Source: Pegea sp. RAD2-039 (lineage: Eukaryota; Chordata; Thaliacea; Salpida; Salpidae). From it: 64,000 nt of DNA. This document shows, in pieces, positions 26,103 to 38,510 of the stretch. Both the position numbers and the translations under genes were made by a program. The stretch lies in contig JAQGEQ010000040.1 of NCBI GenBank assembly GCA_034620365.1, positions 1 to 64,000 of the forward strand. Reading direction: 5' to 3'. A model generated the notes under the pieces. That model had not been told where the DNA came from and did no database searches. It was given only the letters and a program-made list of their open reading frames with translations. The stretch's first letter is position 1, and the number at the start of each line of letters is the position of its first letter.

Positions 26103-29042
26103 TCACAGTTTAAAAATGGCAATGTTGGCGATGTTATAACAATTCAGCTTTTTCTTGAACAGCATAAGTGATTTTGACATGACAATCTCTGATGGCAGAT
26201 TGTTCCATGTACTGATTGTGCGGTATGAGAAAAAACTTAATCTGGTTAACGTTGCTGGTGGAGTGGGCTTATTAAGATGTAATTTATGTCTTCTAAGTTG
26301 ATATAACTTGAGGGAGGGACTAATGTTGAAAAAGTCATCAAACTGAAGATCAATTAGGTTGTGAATAATTTTAAAAATCAGAATGAGGTCGTATTTAATT
26401 CTTCGGATTTCCAAAGTATCTAGATTGCAGAAGCTGAGACGATGCTTATAACTCTCGTATTTGATATTAAGTTTCCTGCAAACCAATCTCGTAAATGTTG
26501 CCTGAACAGATTCGATTTTTCTGATATCACCAACTTGATATGGCATCCATGCACTGACATTGTATTCAAGAATAGGGCGTATGTACAGTTTGAAAAGGTT
26601 GACGAAAAACCATGGATCTTTAGAATTAAAAGTCTTTATGATGAGGTGGACAAGCCTGATAGATTTTCCAAAGATTCTGGAAACATAACTGTGCCATTTG
26701 AAGTCAGATGTCAGAGTAATGCCGAGGTCTATGACTGAAGATACTCGTTCAAGAATAGATCCATTGATGTAGTATTGGTTGCTGAAGTTGGCAGCTGGCT
26801 TACGGGAGAATGTTATAACTTCAGACTTTGTTGGCTGGATTTTAAGTTGCCAATTCGCAGACCAGTTTTCTACAATATTTAGTGCAGTTTGGAGTTTTGA
26901 GTGAGAACCAGATAATAGCTTGATGTCGTCTGCATACACAAACACACTGACATTGTCTACTGTTATTAGTCTTCTGATGAGGTCTTCAATGAAAATCAAA
27001 AAGAGAAGTGGACCCAGGACGGAACCTTGAGGAACGCCGCTGGTGACTTTACTAGGAGTAGATAAAGATCTTTCTACACGGGTTCGTTGGGTTCTACCTG
27101 ATAAGAAATCTTCAATCCATTTTAAGATAGAGTTGCTGATTTTTATGTTTTTCAATACAGTAATGAGCTTGTTGTGTGGAACAGAATCAAACGCTTTAGC
27201 AAAATCAAGGTATATGATGTCACATGGAGTATTACTTTCGTAATGAGCTGTAAGCTCATTGAAAAAAGTGAGATGTTGAGTCAATGAAGATCTTTGCTTA
27301 ACAAAGCCATGCTGGACATCAGATATTAGATGATGCTCCGTCAAATGGCTAGTTATATAGTTGTGAATGATGTGTTCTTGAGTTCTGCAGATAACCGAAG
27401 TCAGCGAAACTGGTCTGTAGTTAAGTGCAGTGTTTCTGGGACCCTTCTTATAAATTGGAGTAATAATAGCATTCTTCCAAATTTGTGGAAGTCTTCCCCG
27501 CTTAAGAGTCATGTTAAAGAGTAGCGATAAGGGTAGCGCTAAAGAAGAAGTACTTTTTCTTAAAAACAAAGCTGGGATTTGATCTGGGGTGTTGGAAACT
27601 GTTGATTTTAGAGAAGAAATAGCCTTAGATACTATATCAGCTGTTATGTCTAGATCTACCATCTCAGAGATATTTGAAAGGATATTGGAGTAGGAAATAG
27701 TAGGAGTATTGCCATCATCGGTTATAAAAACCTTTTCAAATTGTTTGTTTAGCAATTCAGCTTTATTCTTTGGTTCCATCACCAGCTGATTAGCGTTATC
27801 AAGCAAGGGAGGTAGATGAGATCTCGCCTTAAGCTTGTGATTAATGAAGCCAAAAAACGTTTTCTTGCTAGGTGAAGATAAGATTGCACTTTCTTTTCCT
27901 AAATAGAAGCTATAAACTGATTTCTTGTAGACTAGACAAAGATCTTTGTATAGAGGTTTGATGGAAGGATCTGCTTTAGTTTGTTTGTATAAGAGGTTTT
28001 TCAAATGCTGTAAATTCCTTAAATATCTTGGCAAGTGTGGTTTTTTGTTGACTCTATATAAAGGTATGAACTTTTTAATTGACTCATTAACAATGTTAGT
28101 AAACCTCGAGTAGATATCATTGATGTCTTCGGTAGAGTTGAAAACAGAAATCCAGTCAACACCTGATAAAAACTTGTTTATACTGTTATAATTTCCACGA
28201 TAAAAGTTCCGTATGCTTGGAGTTTTAACGTTCGTAGAAAAAGTTTGATGGAGCTTGAATTCAATCATGTTGTGATCGCATGTCAGAGCAAAAGGTTCAT
28301 TTTGATCAACGTAGATAACTTTCTCAGGTTTTGATGTGATGAGAAGATCCAAAGTATTACCACTAACTTGGGTTGGAAAAATAACCATCTGAGATAGATT
28401 ATTGGCATCAAGGAAGTTTACAAAGACATGACTCAGATTGGCTGAATTAGTTTTGTCTCCATTCAAATTAAACAATTTTCCATTGAATGCTAAATTTGGG
28501 TTATTCCAATCAATTCTACTAAAATTAAAATCCCCAAGAATATAGATCTCAGGACAAACTAGGCTTTTCAGAACCTTCAATAAGGCCTTAATAGTAACAT
28601 CATCGTTAACTTTAGACGGTGGTAGGTAGGTACATATAAAGCGGGAAAACTTAGACTTTGAGTAATGAAAATTGAAAGCAATAATCTCAAATCCTGGGCA
28701 GTCAATGGTATTTATCTTAATTCTTGAAATCATAGGTGCCAGTGATGTTTTATAGATTACACAAATACCGCCGCCTCTATCAAACAGTCTGTCACAGCGC
28801 AAAGCACGAAAAAGATCACTGTCATCCAGAAAGGAGTCAGGATAAAAGGGTTTCAACCAAGTTTCGGCAATGAAAACAAATGTAAAATCTTGAGAAAGCA
28901 AAAGAGCTTTCAATTCGAAAATTTTGTTGACAATTGACCGTGCGTTGAAAAACATACCTAATATAATAGAAAAATTGTCTTTTTGACACTTGTAAGTTTT
29001 GGTGGTAGGCTTCTGTGTACTGGTATCTTGAGCTGGAAGCAT
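26103..29042 (-). CDS. LINE-A ORF2: APE endonuclease / reverse transcriptase, intact
   Basis: Uninterrupted 979-codon frame encoding the enzyme that nicks target DNA and copies LINE RNA. N-terminal apurinic-type endonuclease: asparagine in NARS (residue 33), catalytic glutamate in AETWL (60), GDFN (170-173), LDLLITS (231-237) and TCDHN (254-258), corresponding to the usual SDH triad with C in place of S. Reverse transcriptase: YKKGPRN..NYRPVSLTS (531-549), YLDFAKAFDSVPH (611-623), SGVPQGSVLGP (668-678) and the catalytic YADD (703-706). A C-terminal region of about 250 residues includes KIESVQATFTRLVCR, the conserved post-RT segment seen in CR1, L2 and Jockey-type elements. No RNase H or zinc knuckle is visible. 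The start ATG lies 55 bases after the ORF1 stop. All key residues are present, so the protein may be active. Confidence 0.93.
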   Translation of the reverse strand: MLPAQDTSTQKPTTKTYKCQKDNFSIILGMFFNARSIVNKIFELKALLLSQDFTFVFIAETWLKPFYPDSFLDDSDLFRALRCDRLFDRGGGICVIYKTSLAPMISRIKINTIDCPGFEIIAFNFHYSKSKFSRFICTYLPPSKVNDDVTIKALLKVLKSLVCPEIYILGDFNFSRIDWNNPNLAFNGKLFNLNGDKTNSANLSHVFVNFLDANNLSQMVIFPTQVSGNTLDLLITSKPEKVIYVDQNEPFALTCDHNMIEFKLHQTFSTNVKTPSIRNFYRGNYNSINKFLSGVDWISVFNSTEDINDIYSRFTNIVNESIKKFIPLYRVNKKPHLPRYLRNLQHLKNLLYKQTKADPSIKPLYKDLCLVYKKSVYSFYLGKESAILSSPSKKTFFGFINHKLKARSHLPPLLDNANQLVMEPKNKAELLNKQFEKVFITDDGNTPTISYSNILSNISEMVDLDITADIVSKAISSLKSTVSNTPDQIPALFLRKSTSSLALPLSLLFNMTLKRGRLPQIWKNAIITPIYKKGPRNTALNYRPVSLTSVICRTQEHIIHNYITSHLTEHHLISDVQHGFVKQRSSLTQHLTFFNELTAHYESNTPCDIIYLDFAKAFDSVPHNKLITVLKNIKISNSILKWIEDFLSGRTQRTRVERSLSTPSKVTSGVPQGSVLGPLLFLIFIEDLIRRLITVDNVSVFVYADDIKLLSGSHSKLQTALNIVENWSANWQLKIQPTKSEVITFSRKPAANFSNQYYINGSILERVSSVIDLGITLTSDFKWHSYVSRIFGKSIRLVHLIIKTFNSKDPWFFVNLFKLYIRPILEYNVSAWMPYQVGDIRKIESVQATFTRLVCRKLNIKYESYKHRLSFCNLDTLEIRRIKYDLILIFKIIHNLIDLQFDDFFNISPSLKLYQLRRHKLHLNKPTPPATLTRLSFFSYRTISTWNNLPSEIVMSKSLMLFKKKLNCYNIANIAIFKL

Positions 29043-29097
29043 AGATTAATAATTTTGTGCGAAGAGAGGTTGAATAAGGATGATGTGGGTCCAGTGG

Positions 29098-29530
29098 TTA
29101 TTTTGCACTTCCGTTTTTTGAAAAGACCTTCACAATCTTTAAAGCCCATGGTGGACCTCGAACTTTGTATTTGAAATCAGTTGGTTGCTCTTTCTGACTT
29201 CGGCTGTACGCCTCTTTTAGAAGACGCTTATTTTCTGAGCAATCATCTTCACACATATCATGTGCTACTCTGATGCCCTGGAATTTTTCGTCCTGCTTAA
29301 GCTTATACAGCTTAGCAAGAAACTTACGTTTGTCCCATCTTTCCTGAAAGGACACTTTTAACGGTCTTTTATGATTTGATCTTTTTGCCCCGAGTCTGGT
29401 CATTGAAACTTTTAGAGCGTCCACAAAACCAAGGCTTTGAGTGCTCATTTGATTAAAAGTCTTGATGTCATCGTCTTTATCAGTCTCGGAGACACCAAAG
29501 ATGATGACATTGTTTTCTCTATACTCCCGG
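29098..29530 (-). pseudogene. LINE-A ORF1, C-terminal part only
   Basis: Open frame entering from the 5' truncation point and ending at the TAA at 29098-29100. It reads REYRENNVIIFGVSE..., RLGAKRSNHKRPLKVSF, GIRVAHDMCEDDC and KVRGPPWALKIVK. These are the hallmarks of the RNA-binding/chaperone ORF1 product of CR1-like LINEs (NNVIIFG start of an RRM-like fold, R-P-L-K-V-x-F, and a basic tail). The N-terminus is missing because the element is 5'-truncated, so this fragment is probably not made as a functional protein. Confidence 0.8.
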
Positions 29531-29993
29531 TTATGAAAGTAATACTTCCTGTGACATCAAATACCTCGATTTTGCTGAAGTGTTTGATTCTGTCCCACAC
29601 ACTAAGCTCGTTACTGTATTAAAAAACTTGAAAATCAACAGCTTCATCTTACAGTGGATTAAAGATTAACTATCAGATAGAACCCAACCAACTCGTGTAG
29701 AAAGATCTTTATCTACCTCTAGTTAGATCACTAGTGGTGTTCCCCAGGGTTCTGTTCTAGGTCCCGTTCTCTTTTTAATTTTCATTGAAGACTTCATCAG
29801 AAGACTGGTGATGTCTTAGATGATGTCAGAATGTTTGTGTATGCAGATGATATCAAGATATTATCTTGTAATCCTTCAAAACTTCAAACTGCACTACACA
29901 CAGTAAAAAAACTGGTCTACAAATTGGCTGCTCATAATCCAGCCCACAAAGTCTGAACTTATAACTTTTACTCGTAAACCAGCTGCAAATTGC

Positions 29994-30629
29994 TTGAACC
30001 AATACTCCATCAATGGATGTATTATTCAACGAGTATCTTCGGTTCTAGACCTCGGCATTACTCTATCATCTGACTTTAAATGGCGCAATTATGTTTTTTA
30101 TAAAATCTTTGGAAAATCAATCAACCTTGTCTTCCTTATTATAAAGACCTTTAATTTTGAGAACCCTTGCTTTTTGACCAATCTTTTCAAATTGTACGTA
30201 CATTCAATTCTTGAATACAATGTTAGTGTATGGATACCATATCAAGTTGGTGATATCAAAAAAATCGAATCTGTTCAGGCTTTATTTACGAGATTAGTAT
30301 GCAGGAAACTTAATATTAAATATGATAGTTATATACATCGTCTCTGTTTCTTGAATTTAGATACTTTGGAAATTCGACAGATTAAATACAACTTAATTCT
30401 TATTTTGAAAATTATCCACAATTTAATTGAAATTCAAATTGATGATTTGTTTTCCATTAGTCCTTCCCTTAAGTTATATCACCTCAGACGACACACATTA
30501 CACCTTAATAAGCCTATATCACCTAGTACATTGGTCAGAGCAATTGTTTTCTCATACCGTACATTTAGTACATGGAACCAGCTGCCATCAGACATTGTCA
30601 TGTCAAAGTCAGTTGTGTTGTTCAAGTAG
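29994..30629 (+). pseudogene. LINE-B ORF2 C-terminal fragment
   Basis: Last open stretch of the decayed LINE-B ORF2, about 211 codons downstream of the YADD box. It includes VSSVLDLGITLSSDFKW, the post-RT KKIESVQALFTRLVCRKLN and the family C-terminus FSTWNQLPSDIVMSKS. It lacks the polymerase core in the same frame, so it cannot be functional. Confidence 0.8.
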
Positions 30630-30875
30630 AAGTTGAATATTGACAACATTGTCATTTCTAAACTGTGATTTTTTTGTTTATTCTCTTTTTTATATTATTA
30701 GCATTCTATGTAATTGTTCACTGTATATGCTTTGAGTGATATCGAATTACCATTTGTTACATCTTTTGCTTTCTATATTTTTGTCTAAGTGGATGTTATT
30801 TGTGAGAATGTGTGTTAGCGAGAGGTGCTCTCTTCTGGTACCCTCCTTCGCATTTATTGGAATAAACAATTAATA

Positions 30876-31666
30876 CTTTGCTTTTTAATTTTGGATATAT
30901 TTTTTGACAAACATCTTTGAACACTTTCGAACTTTTCTGCTAGTTATCTTAACCGGATACTAGAAGAATTTGAAGAGAGATTAGATGATATCAAAAAGTA
31001 TAGTATGATAATTCATAGAATCTTATATTTGCTGCTACTAGTGATTTCTAAACCTCCTAAATCAGCGAGGAATTATTTTAACTTTCATGAATATTCTGTA
31101 CTTAAGGACTGCTGTAACCCAAACCCTAAAATGTACTGTTGTAGAATCTGATGTAACTGTGTATTTGGCCACGTCTCTATTTAATGTTAAGTATATGTTA
31201 ATTATCTTAACAATTTTGTAAGAATGAAATTTTATTGAGGAATATTAAGAAGCTTTTATACATCAAAACTCGCTAGACGATTTTGCAAAGTAAAAAATGA
31301 CAGCATTAAGTTTAAAAGAACTTTCGTCTTATATAGAACTAAGAGAAATACTAACATGTAAGTAGATTGTTTGGAAGAGCAAATATGAAAGAACGACCAC
31401 AAAAATGACTTCGTATACTTGTGTACTAAATAAAAGTAAGATATACTACTAGTGTAGTAGGTTATTTAGTACCTGTCTCATTGTGTCAGATGATGATAAG
31501 ATTCGATCTATGTCGTTGAAAGTTTTTGTTGAACATTTGTTGATCAGTTAGAAATGAGAAAGATACGATTCTATCCATTTACGTAAATGTTCAGCTTCTT
31601 CTCTTACTGAAAGTCAATCAAGATTATTAAAAATACATAAAAACAACAAAGCGGTATTTTCAACAC
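30876..31666. other. intergenic interval between LINE-B and the KLF gene
   Basis: No gene recognised. It contains the 3' flank of the minus-strand KLF gene and some AT-rich sequence with a short inverted repeat around TACTACTAGTGTAGTAGG (31444-31461). Confidence 0.4.
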
Positions 31667-33040
<1,374 letters not shown>

Positions 33041-36000
33041 GACAATTTATTACTTGGTGACTAAAGGTCTTGAAAGAGATAATTATTCTGAAAAAATAGA
33101 AATATTTAATATGATTTAAATATTGATAGATTTATTTCAAATAAGTTTTGTTGTTGCTTAAAATGTCTTAAAAGTAAAGATTTATAAACTTTGTACAGAA
33201 GTTTGATGAGGTACACAATTTTATTTCTGAACAAATTAAAAGTAATTCACAGTTAAATTTTGATAAAAAATTTATCTAACTCAGATAGAAATATTTATAA
33301 ATTTGTGATGATATGTGAGATCAGTAGGAAATCAATAAAGTGGAACGAAACTTCACAAGGTGTACAAAAATTTCAAACTTAAAATGTATTTCTAATTTAT
33401 TAAAGTTTTTTGAAGTTTGGAAAATCGATTTTTGTGTATAAAATTTTGATTTAATCTAAATTTAATCTTGTTATTTAGCTTTTAGTAAACAAAATGTTTA
33501 TTTATTTATTCATTTAACGCGTGGCTGTGAGTGACAAACTCAACATATCTTTTATCAAACAAAAACTCAATATTAAGCGAAATTATAATTGAAAGGTCTT
33601 ACATATCACATTCTAAGATTTTTACAGAAAGAATAACAAAAACTATAAGGGTATAATTAAAACGTAAATCAAAACTTTAATATAACAAACAAGCAGAAAA
33701 TAATGATGAAAATAGAAGTTTTATATATTATTTGTTGAAAAAATTATTCAAACTACATCTTTTGAATAAAAGTTTGAAACTGAGATAAATTTTGATGTAG
33801 TGATAGGAATCGAGGAGGGATATTTAATCATGGTTATTCTAATGAAAAAGCTGTTACTTCACTGAATAATATTAAAATTGTTGAGAGATTGAATTTTGGA
33901 TACTGAACTTCTAAGCTCTATGATTTTCCAAAATTGTACAACAAATATTATTCAGTGATACAAGATACCAATAAAAAATTCAAAAGTTTATAGACTTTTT
34001 TTTAATTTAGGAAAATTAAGAAAACAAATTTTAGGAAAACAAAAGTAAAATAAGTCTGTTTTCAAATTAAGTTGACATAAATATCTCACAGTACAATTGA
34101 AAATATTTTCTAAGCAAAGCATTTGTAGAAATTAAAAAAAAAACTTTGTAAAATCAACAAGCTTCTTATATTCTTCTTATAAACTATCTTTGTTTGAATG
34201 TCTACTTGTTCAAAAATAAATGTCAATAAAACCTCAGCAACCTTAAAAACTAACCTTCTTTAACCTCATTTCATTATTAAGCTGTACTTAATTCAGAAAT
34301 ATTTTAATTTATTTAATAAATTTAACAACTTTAAATAAACAATTGAAACAAAAACAAATATTTAGTTTATCAGAAAAATCAAAATTATCTAAAAACTTTT
34401 AACTTACTACAAAATTAAACCATTTATTAATTTCTTAATAATAAGAAATAAAACTATACACACTGCTTATCTAAATACAATTTAAACTTAAAGAAAACAA
34501 TGGGTTTTACATAGTTTAAAATTAATATTTATTCTAGCTAGTAACAGTATAAGTTATTTTAAAACTTATGAAAATTTCTACATTGTAATATTTACATTGC
34601 AAAAAAAAACAAAAAAAAATTACTTAAGAAGAGTTCTATCTAAATTCAAATCTGGTAATTTATAAATAATTTAAAAATTATATATTAACAGCATAGACTT
34701 ATTTACTTTTTTTAAACATTTTATAAGATTTCGTTTTTATGTGAAAAAAGTACACAATCTAAAAATAAAATTTTACCATATGTGCCATGATTTCTGATAT
34801 ATAAGAAGAAAGATTTATGAAAGATTTACAACAAAATCTTTACCATAAGATTTGTATAAGATATACATTAACTTTACTAATGACTTGTAAATGATATATA
34901 ACATCTTCCAATAAGAAATTTGTTAGAAATGTTCAACAACATCTTTACTAGAAGATTAAATAAATAACAAATTATACAAAATCAAAAATAAATATAAATC
35001 AACTAAATTCAGTTACAATCCTTAGAGCTATAAATTCATGTTTAAATATTTGCAAAATAGTAAAACCTTAGAGAATTTTAAAAGTATTTCTTAAGTTATA
35101 GTCATAGTTTTTATATTACTTTAGGTTAAAAAGATAAACAGAATTACAATTAGTCATACTGTGAATGATTTTATTTAGAAATAAATAATTTTCAATAATG
35201 AAAATACTGAAATGCTTAAAATAATTTAATATTTTGTAAAAAACAAAATTAGTTTTAATTATTTTTATAAAATCTATTTATATTTTTTATAAGCTAAATT
35301 GATAAAAATGTAAACAATATATAATTCAACCAAATTTTTAATTATCAAAATATCAATTTTATTTGAGATGCTGCAAAATTGTTAAGGATGCTTCTGCATA
35401 AAATGAAAAATAAATATCATCAAAGCATAACTACTTAGATGATAAAAATAAATTCTTGATTTAAAAACCAAAACATAAAGAGAAATATAAAAGAAACACT
35501 TTGTTTATGAAAGTGCCATAAAGTTATAAATAAAAGTATCTGCATATGTTAGAAATGAGCGAAACCAAAATAAAATTATTGATAATAAACACACTCTAAA
35601 TGAACTTTAGTTTTTATAACTGCTTATTTAATTGAAGCTATTAGATTAATAACCATGACAAAATTTAGGAAGTATTTTATATTCTAACAAATTGTACTTT
35701 GAATCTGAGTTCGTAAAATATATTTCTCCATTCTTACTGAATACTAACATTCACAAATATTAAAAGTTTTAAGATTGCAAACGGTAGTGGAGTTTATCAT
35801 TTCATAACAATAAATGTAAAGTGAATTTTTAGTGAAAATTAGGAATTTAAACCAACAGTTCTGATTCAGGGTTACCAACACAAAGCAATTGCAGTCTTAT
35901 AGAAATACTAATTTTTCAACTAGTTTTGTAGCTCATTAGCATCCTTTCTAAAAAAGGTTTATGAGATAAAAAGGCTATTATAACAACAAAAATTACCGAG

Positions 36001-36068
36001 AAAATATTTGAATAAACGATTCAATTATAATTTATGTAATTAAAATCCAAAACTTTAGAATTAAATGG
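33041..36068. other. very AT-rich interval upstream of the KLF gene
   Basis: About 3 kb without a recognisable gene. The stretch next to 33041 should hold the KLF promoter and 5' UTR; no clear TATA or CpG-rich segment is visible. Confidence 0.4.
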
Positions 36069-36141
36069 TTCTTCTCCGTAGTGCAGCGGTTATGACCCAT
36101 GCCTAGCACAAAAAAAGTACCGGGTTTGATACCGAAAAGAT
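36069..36141 (+). pseudogene. tRNA-like relic (degenerate), abutting LINE-C
   Basis: A 73-base segment with a good internal A box (TAGTGCAGCGG at 36079-36089) and a near-consensus B box (GGGTTTGATACC at 36122-36133) in tRNA spacing. The order recalls tRNA-Asp/Glu-like genes. The T stem pairs for only about two base pairs, the anticodon stem does not pair (AAAAAAA on the 3' side), and the acceptor stem is only partly complementary. It is therefore a tRNA pseudogene or the head of a SINE, not a working tRNA. The 3' end of LINE-C begins immediately after it. Confidence 0.5.
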
Positions 36142-37393
36142 TTATTAATTTTATTTATTACAATAAATGCGAAGTAGGGTGCCTGAAGAGAGCACCTCTC
36201 GCTAACACATATTCTCTAATATAACATCTATTTAATCAAAAACTTAGAAAGTAAAAGATGTAACACATGGCATTTCAGTAGTCCTCAAAGCATATGACAG
36301 TGAACAATTACATGGAATGTTAATATTATGAAAAGAGAGAAAAATCATAGTTTATAGATAAATAAATATTATAACAGTTCAACTTCTTTTTGAGCAACGC
36401 CAGCGACTTTGACATGGCAATGTCTGATGGCAGCTGGTTCAATGTACTATGTGTGCGGTATAAGAAAAAATTTGATCTAGCCAATGTACCAGGTGATATA
36501 GGCTTATTAAGATGTACTGTGTGTCGTCGGAGCTGATATAACTTGAGGGAAGGAGTAATGGAAAACAAATCATCTATTTGAATTTCAATTAAATTGTGGA
36601 TAATTTAAAAAACAGCAATTAAGTCGCATTTAATCCGTCGAAATTCCAAAGCATTTAAATCGAAGAAACTGAGACGATGTTTATAACTATCATATTTAAT
36701 ATTAAGTTTCCTGCATACTAATCTCGTAAATAAAGCCTGAACAGATTCGATTTTTTTGATATCACGAACTTGATATGGTATCCATACACTAACATTGTAT
36801 TCAAGAATTGAATGTACGTACAATTTGAAAAGATTGGTCAAAAAGCAAGGGTTCTCAAAATTAAAGATGTTTATAAGAAGGAAGACAAGGTTGATTGATT
36901 TTTCAAAGATTTTGGAAACATAATTGTGCCATTTAAAGTCAGATGATAAAGTAATGCCGAGGTCTAGAACCGAAGATACTCGTTGAATAATACATCCATT
37001 GATGGAGTATTGGTTCAAGGAATTTACCGCTGGTTTACGAGTAAAAGTTATAAGTTCAGACTTTGTGGGCTGGATTATGAGCTGCCAATTTGTAGACCAG
37101 TTTTCAGCAGTGTGTAGTGCAGTTTGTAGTTTTGAAGGATTACAAGATAATAGCTTGATATCATCTGTATACACAAACACACTGACATCATCTACTGCTA
37201 CTAATCTTCGGATGAGGTCTTCGATGAAAATTAGAAAGAGAAAGGAAACCGGAACAGAACCCTGGGGAACACCACTAGTGATTTGACTAGGAGTAGATAA
37301 AGATCTTTCTACACGAGTTGGTTGGGTTCTAGCAGATAGGTAATCTTCAATCCGCTGTAAGATAAAGCTGTTGATTTTTAAGTTTTTCAATAC
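36142..37393 (-). mobile_element. LINE-C: 5'-truncated, decayed CR1/L2-like LINE
   Basis: Minus-strand LINE of about 1.25 kb. The truncation point at 37393 lies in the reverse transcriptase, just before KNLKINSFIL. The frame 37390-36605 reads LSARTQPTRVERSLSTPS, SGVPQGS and VFVYTDDIKLL (YADD mutated to YTDD), then the post-RT domain. A single nonsense codon (AAA to TAA in the ILKIIHN context) interrupts it at about 36605. The same frame continues to 36326 (FSITPSLKLYQLRRH...). The 3' UTR carries the family hairpin (36196-36178) and ends in ATTTATTG / TAATAAAATTAATAAA. It is closely related to LINE-B and less so to LINE-A. Confidence 0.85.
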
Positions 37394-37499
37394 ATATTTG
37401 TTTCAAGGGAAATAAAAACAACCCCTTTTAAAAGGTCCATGTTAGTCTGGTTGATGACAACACTTCAAAGAGAAGCTGAAGTCCCAATTAAATGCCAAA

Positions 37500-37705
37500 G
37501 TTGGAGCCTCGCAGACAGTTTATCACTGAACTCAGAGTTGTTCCGGCAGCTCCTGCGATACCAGCTGGTCGAATTACATCAATCTATCTGTTATTGTTGT
37601 ACATATATTGTTGGCATGGAAAGTGGAATCCTGATGTATGTCCTAGATATCCAGTTTGTCTAACCTAGACTACGTCCTGACTGTTCGCGGCCGAAGTAGC
37701 CAATA
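37500..37705 (+). repeat. unnamed dispersed repeat, copy 2
   Basis: Partner of 18215-18420, located just beyond the 5' end of LINE-C. Shared blocks are AGTTTATCACTGAACTC, GTGGAATCCTG and the GC-rich end TTCGCGGCCGAAGTAGCC. The open frame crossing it (37439-37663) is not conserved in the other copy, so it is unlikely to be coding. Confidence 0.5.
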
Positions 37706-38219
37706 ATCAATCACAACTTTGATTGTTGTTTCTTGCATTTATTTTTGTTTTATTAAGCGCATTGCTGCAGATTTAAAGTAAAAAGCAAACAAAATGAAAA
37801 CAAACAAAATCATATAACTGCAGTTTGACATAGAAACTGTCTTTAGTATAATAATATAAAAATAAAATGGGAACACTGCGGAGACATAATTGAATATACG
37901 TTTTAAACTGAAAACACAACCTAATAAAAAATTGAAGAAAAAACTGGCAGCATTCATCTTTACAACAATTTACTTAAATCGATGTTATAAGGATTTTATA
38001 TCAAGCATAAATAAGTTTAATTTTCAGAACTGTAGAATAAAAATGGTCAATTATGGCGCCTTGGAAAACATGAATACAATCTAAAGAAATAGGAAGTAGA
38101 ATTAAGGATGATTGCTTGTTGTTTATCTTTTAGAAAATTCTTCATCGGTATGAAAGCTGACATCTGCAACACTTGTGACTAAAACTGGAAAAACACTTCG
38201 GGAAAGAACTATTAATTAT

Positions 38220-38510
38220 GATGATTAGTGATAATACTAAATTATATTATTATAATATAGATTATGAAATTATATTATATAACAAAAATAACTATAGCTA
38301 TTTCAGCTAATAAGGATATACTAGGTAGCTTGCCAAAGCTAATTAACATATTATTATCACCAGATAAAGTTAATTGAATTTATTGATGTATATACACTAT
38401 TTTATTTTTTAAGTTGTTACCTCCTTACTTAACTTTACAAATATAACTTTGTTTTCTTTTATATAATTACTGTATAAGGTAATCTCTTATACTAAACATT
38501 AATCTTCAGC
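38220..38510 (+). repeat. local direct repeat, copy 1
   Basis: Matches 38995-39240 in order: TTAGTGATAATACTAAATTATA, AGCATATTA-type block, AGATAAAGTTA, TATATAATTACTGTATAAGGTAATCTC and ATTAATCTTCAGCTGCTT. The copies are about 0.75 kb apart and clearly diverged. Non-coding. Confidence 0.5.

Larger units (their letters stand above)
25946..29530 (-). mobile_element. LINE-A: young CR1/L2-like non-LTR retrotransposon, 5'-truncated, nested in LINE-B
   Basis: Minus-strand element of about 3.6 kb. From 5' to 3' it has the C-terminal part of ORF1 (29530-29098), an intact ORF2 (29042-26103), a 3' UTR ending in the hairpin segment at 25995-25977, and a tail of AATA/TAAA units at 25950-25946. It lies within the reverse-transcriptase coding region of LINE-B. 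The flanks repeat TTAT (25942-25945 and 29531-29534), a possible short target-site duplication. Truncation is inside ORF1, as usual for target-primed reverse transcription. The intact ORF2 and clean insertion into an already related element suggest a recent event. Confidence 0.88.
25780..30875 (+). mobile_element. LINE-B: old, 5'-truncated CR1/L2-like LINE, split by LINE-A
   Basis: Plus-strand LINE in two pieces, 25780-25945 and 29531-30875. The left piece translates as HHLISDVQHSFVKRRSSLNQ...FTAHY, matching residues about 568-601 of the intact ORF2 of LINE-A. It breaks off at the TAHY codons. The right piece resumes at exactly that place (TTATGAAAGTAATACTTCC) and runs through DIKYLDFAEVFDSVPH, SGVPQGSVLGP and VFVYADDIK to the C-terminus and the 3' UTR. 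Several stops and frameshifts (for example after GVPQGS and after YADDIK) show that it is dead. The C-terminal 211 codons (29994-30629) are still open. The 3' end carries the family tail GCGAGAGGTGCTCTCTTC... followed by CATTTATTGGAATAAA. Protein-level wording (NLKINSF, NPSKLQTALHT) groups it with LINE-C rather than LINE-A. Confidence 0.85.

Noticed and set aside
25946-30875. Head-to-head LINE arrangement interpreted as a twin-priming 5' inversion.
   Set aside because: Both parts contain overlapping ORF2 sequence and their own 3' ends, and the plus-strand element continues on the far side, so it is a nested insertion.
36069-36141. Functional tRNA gene.
   Set aside because: Anticodon and T stems do not pair and the acceptor stem has mismatches; only the internal promoter boxes survive.
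37540-37590. CCAGCTGGTCGAA in the 37.5-kb repeat considered as a hammerhead ribozyme core.
   Set aside because: The required CTGATGAG box and paired stems are absent.
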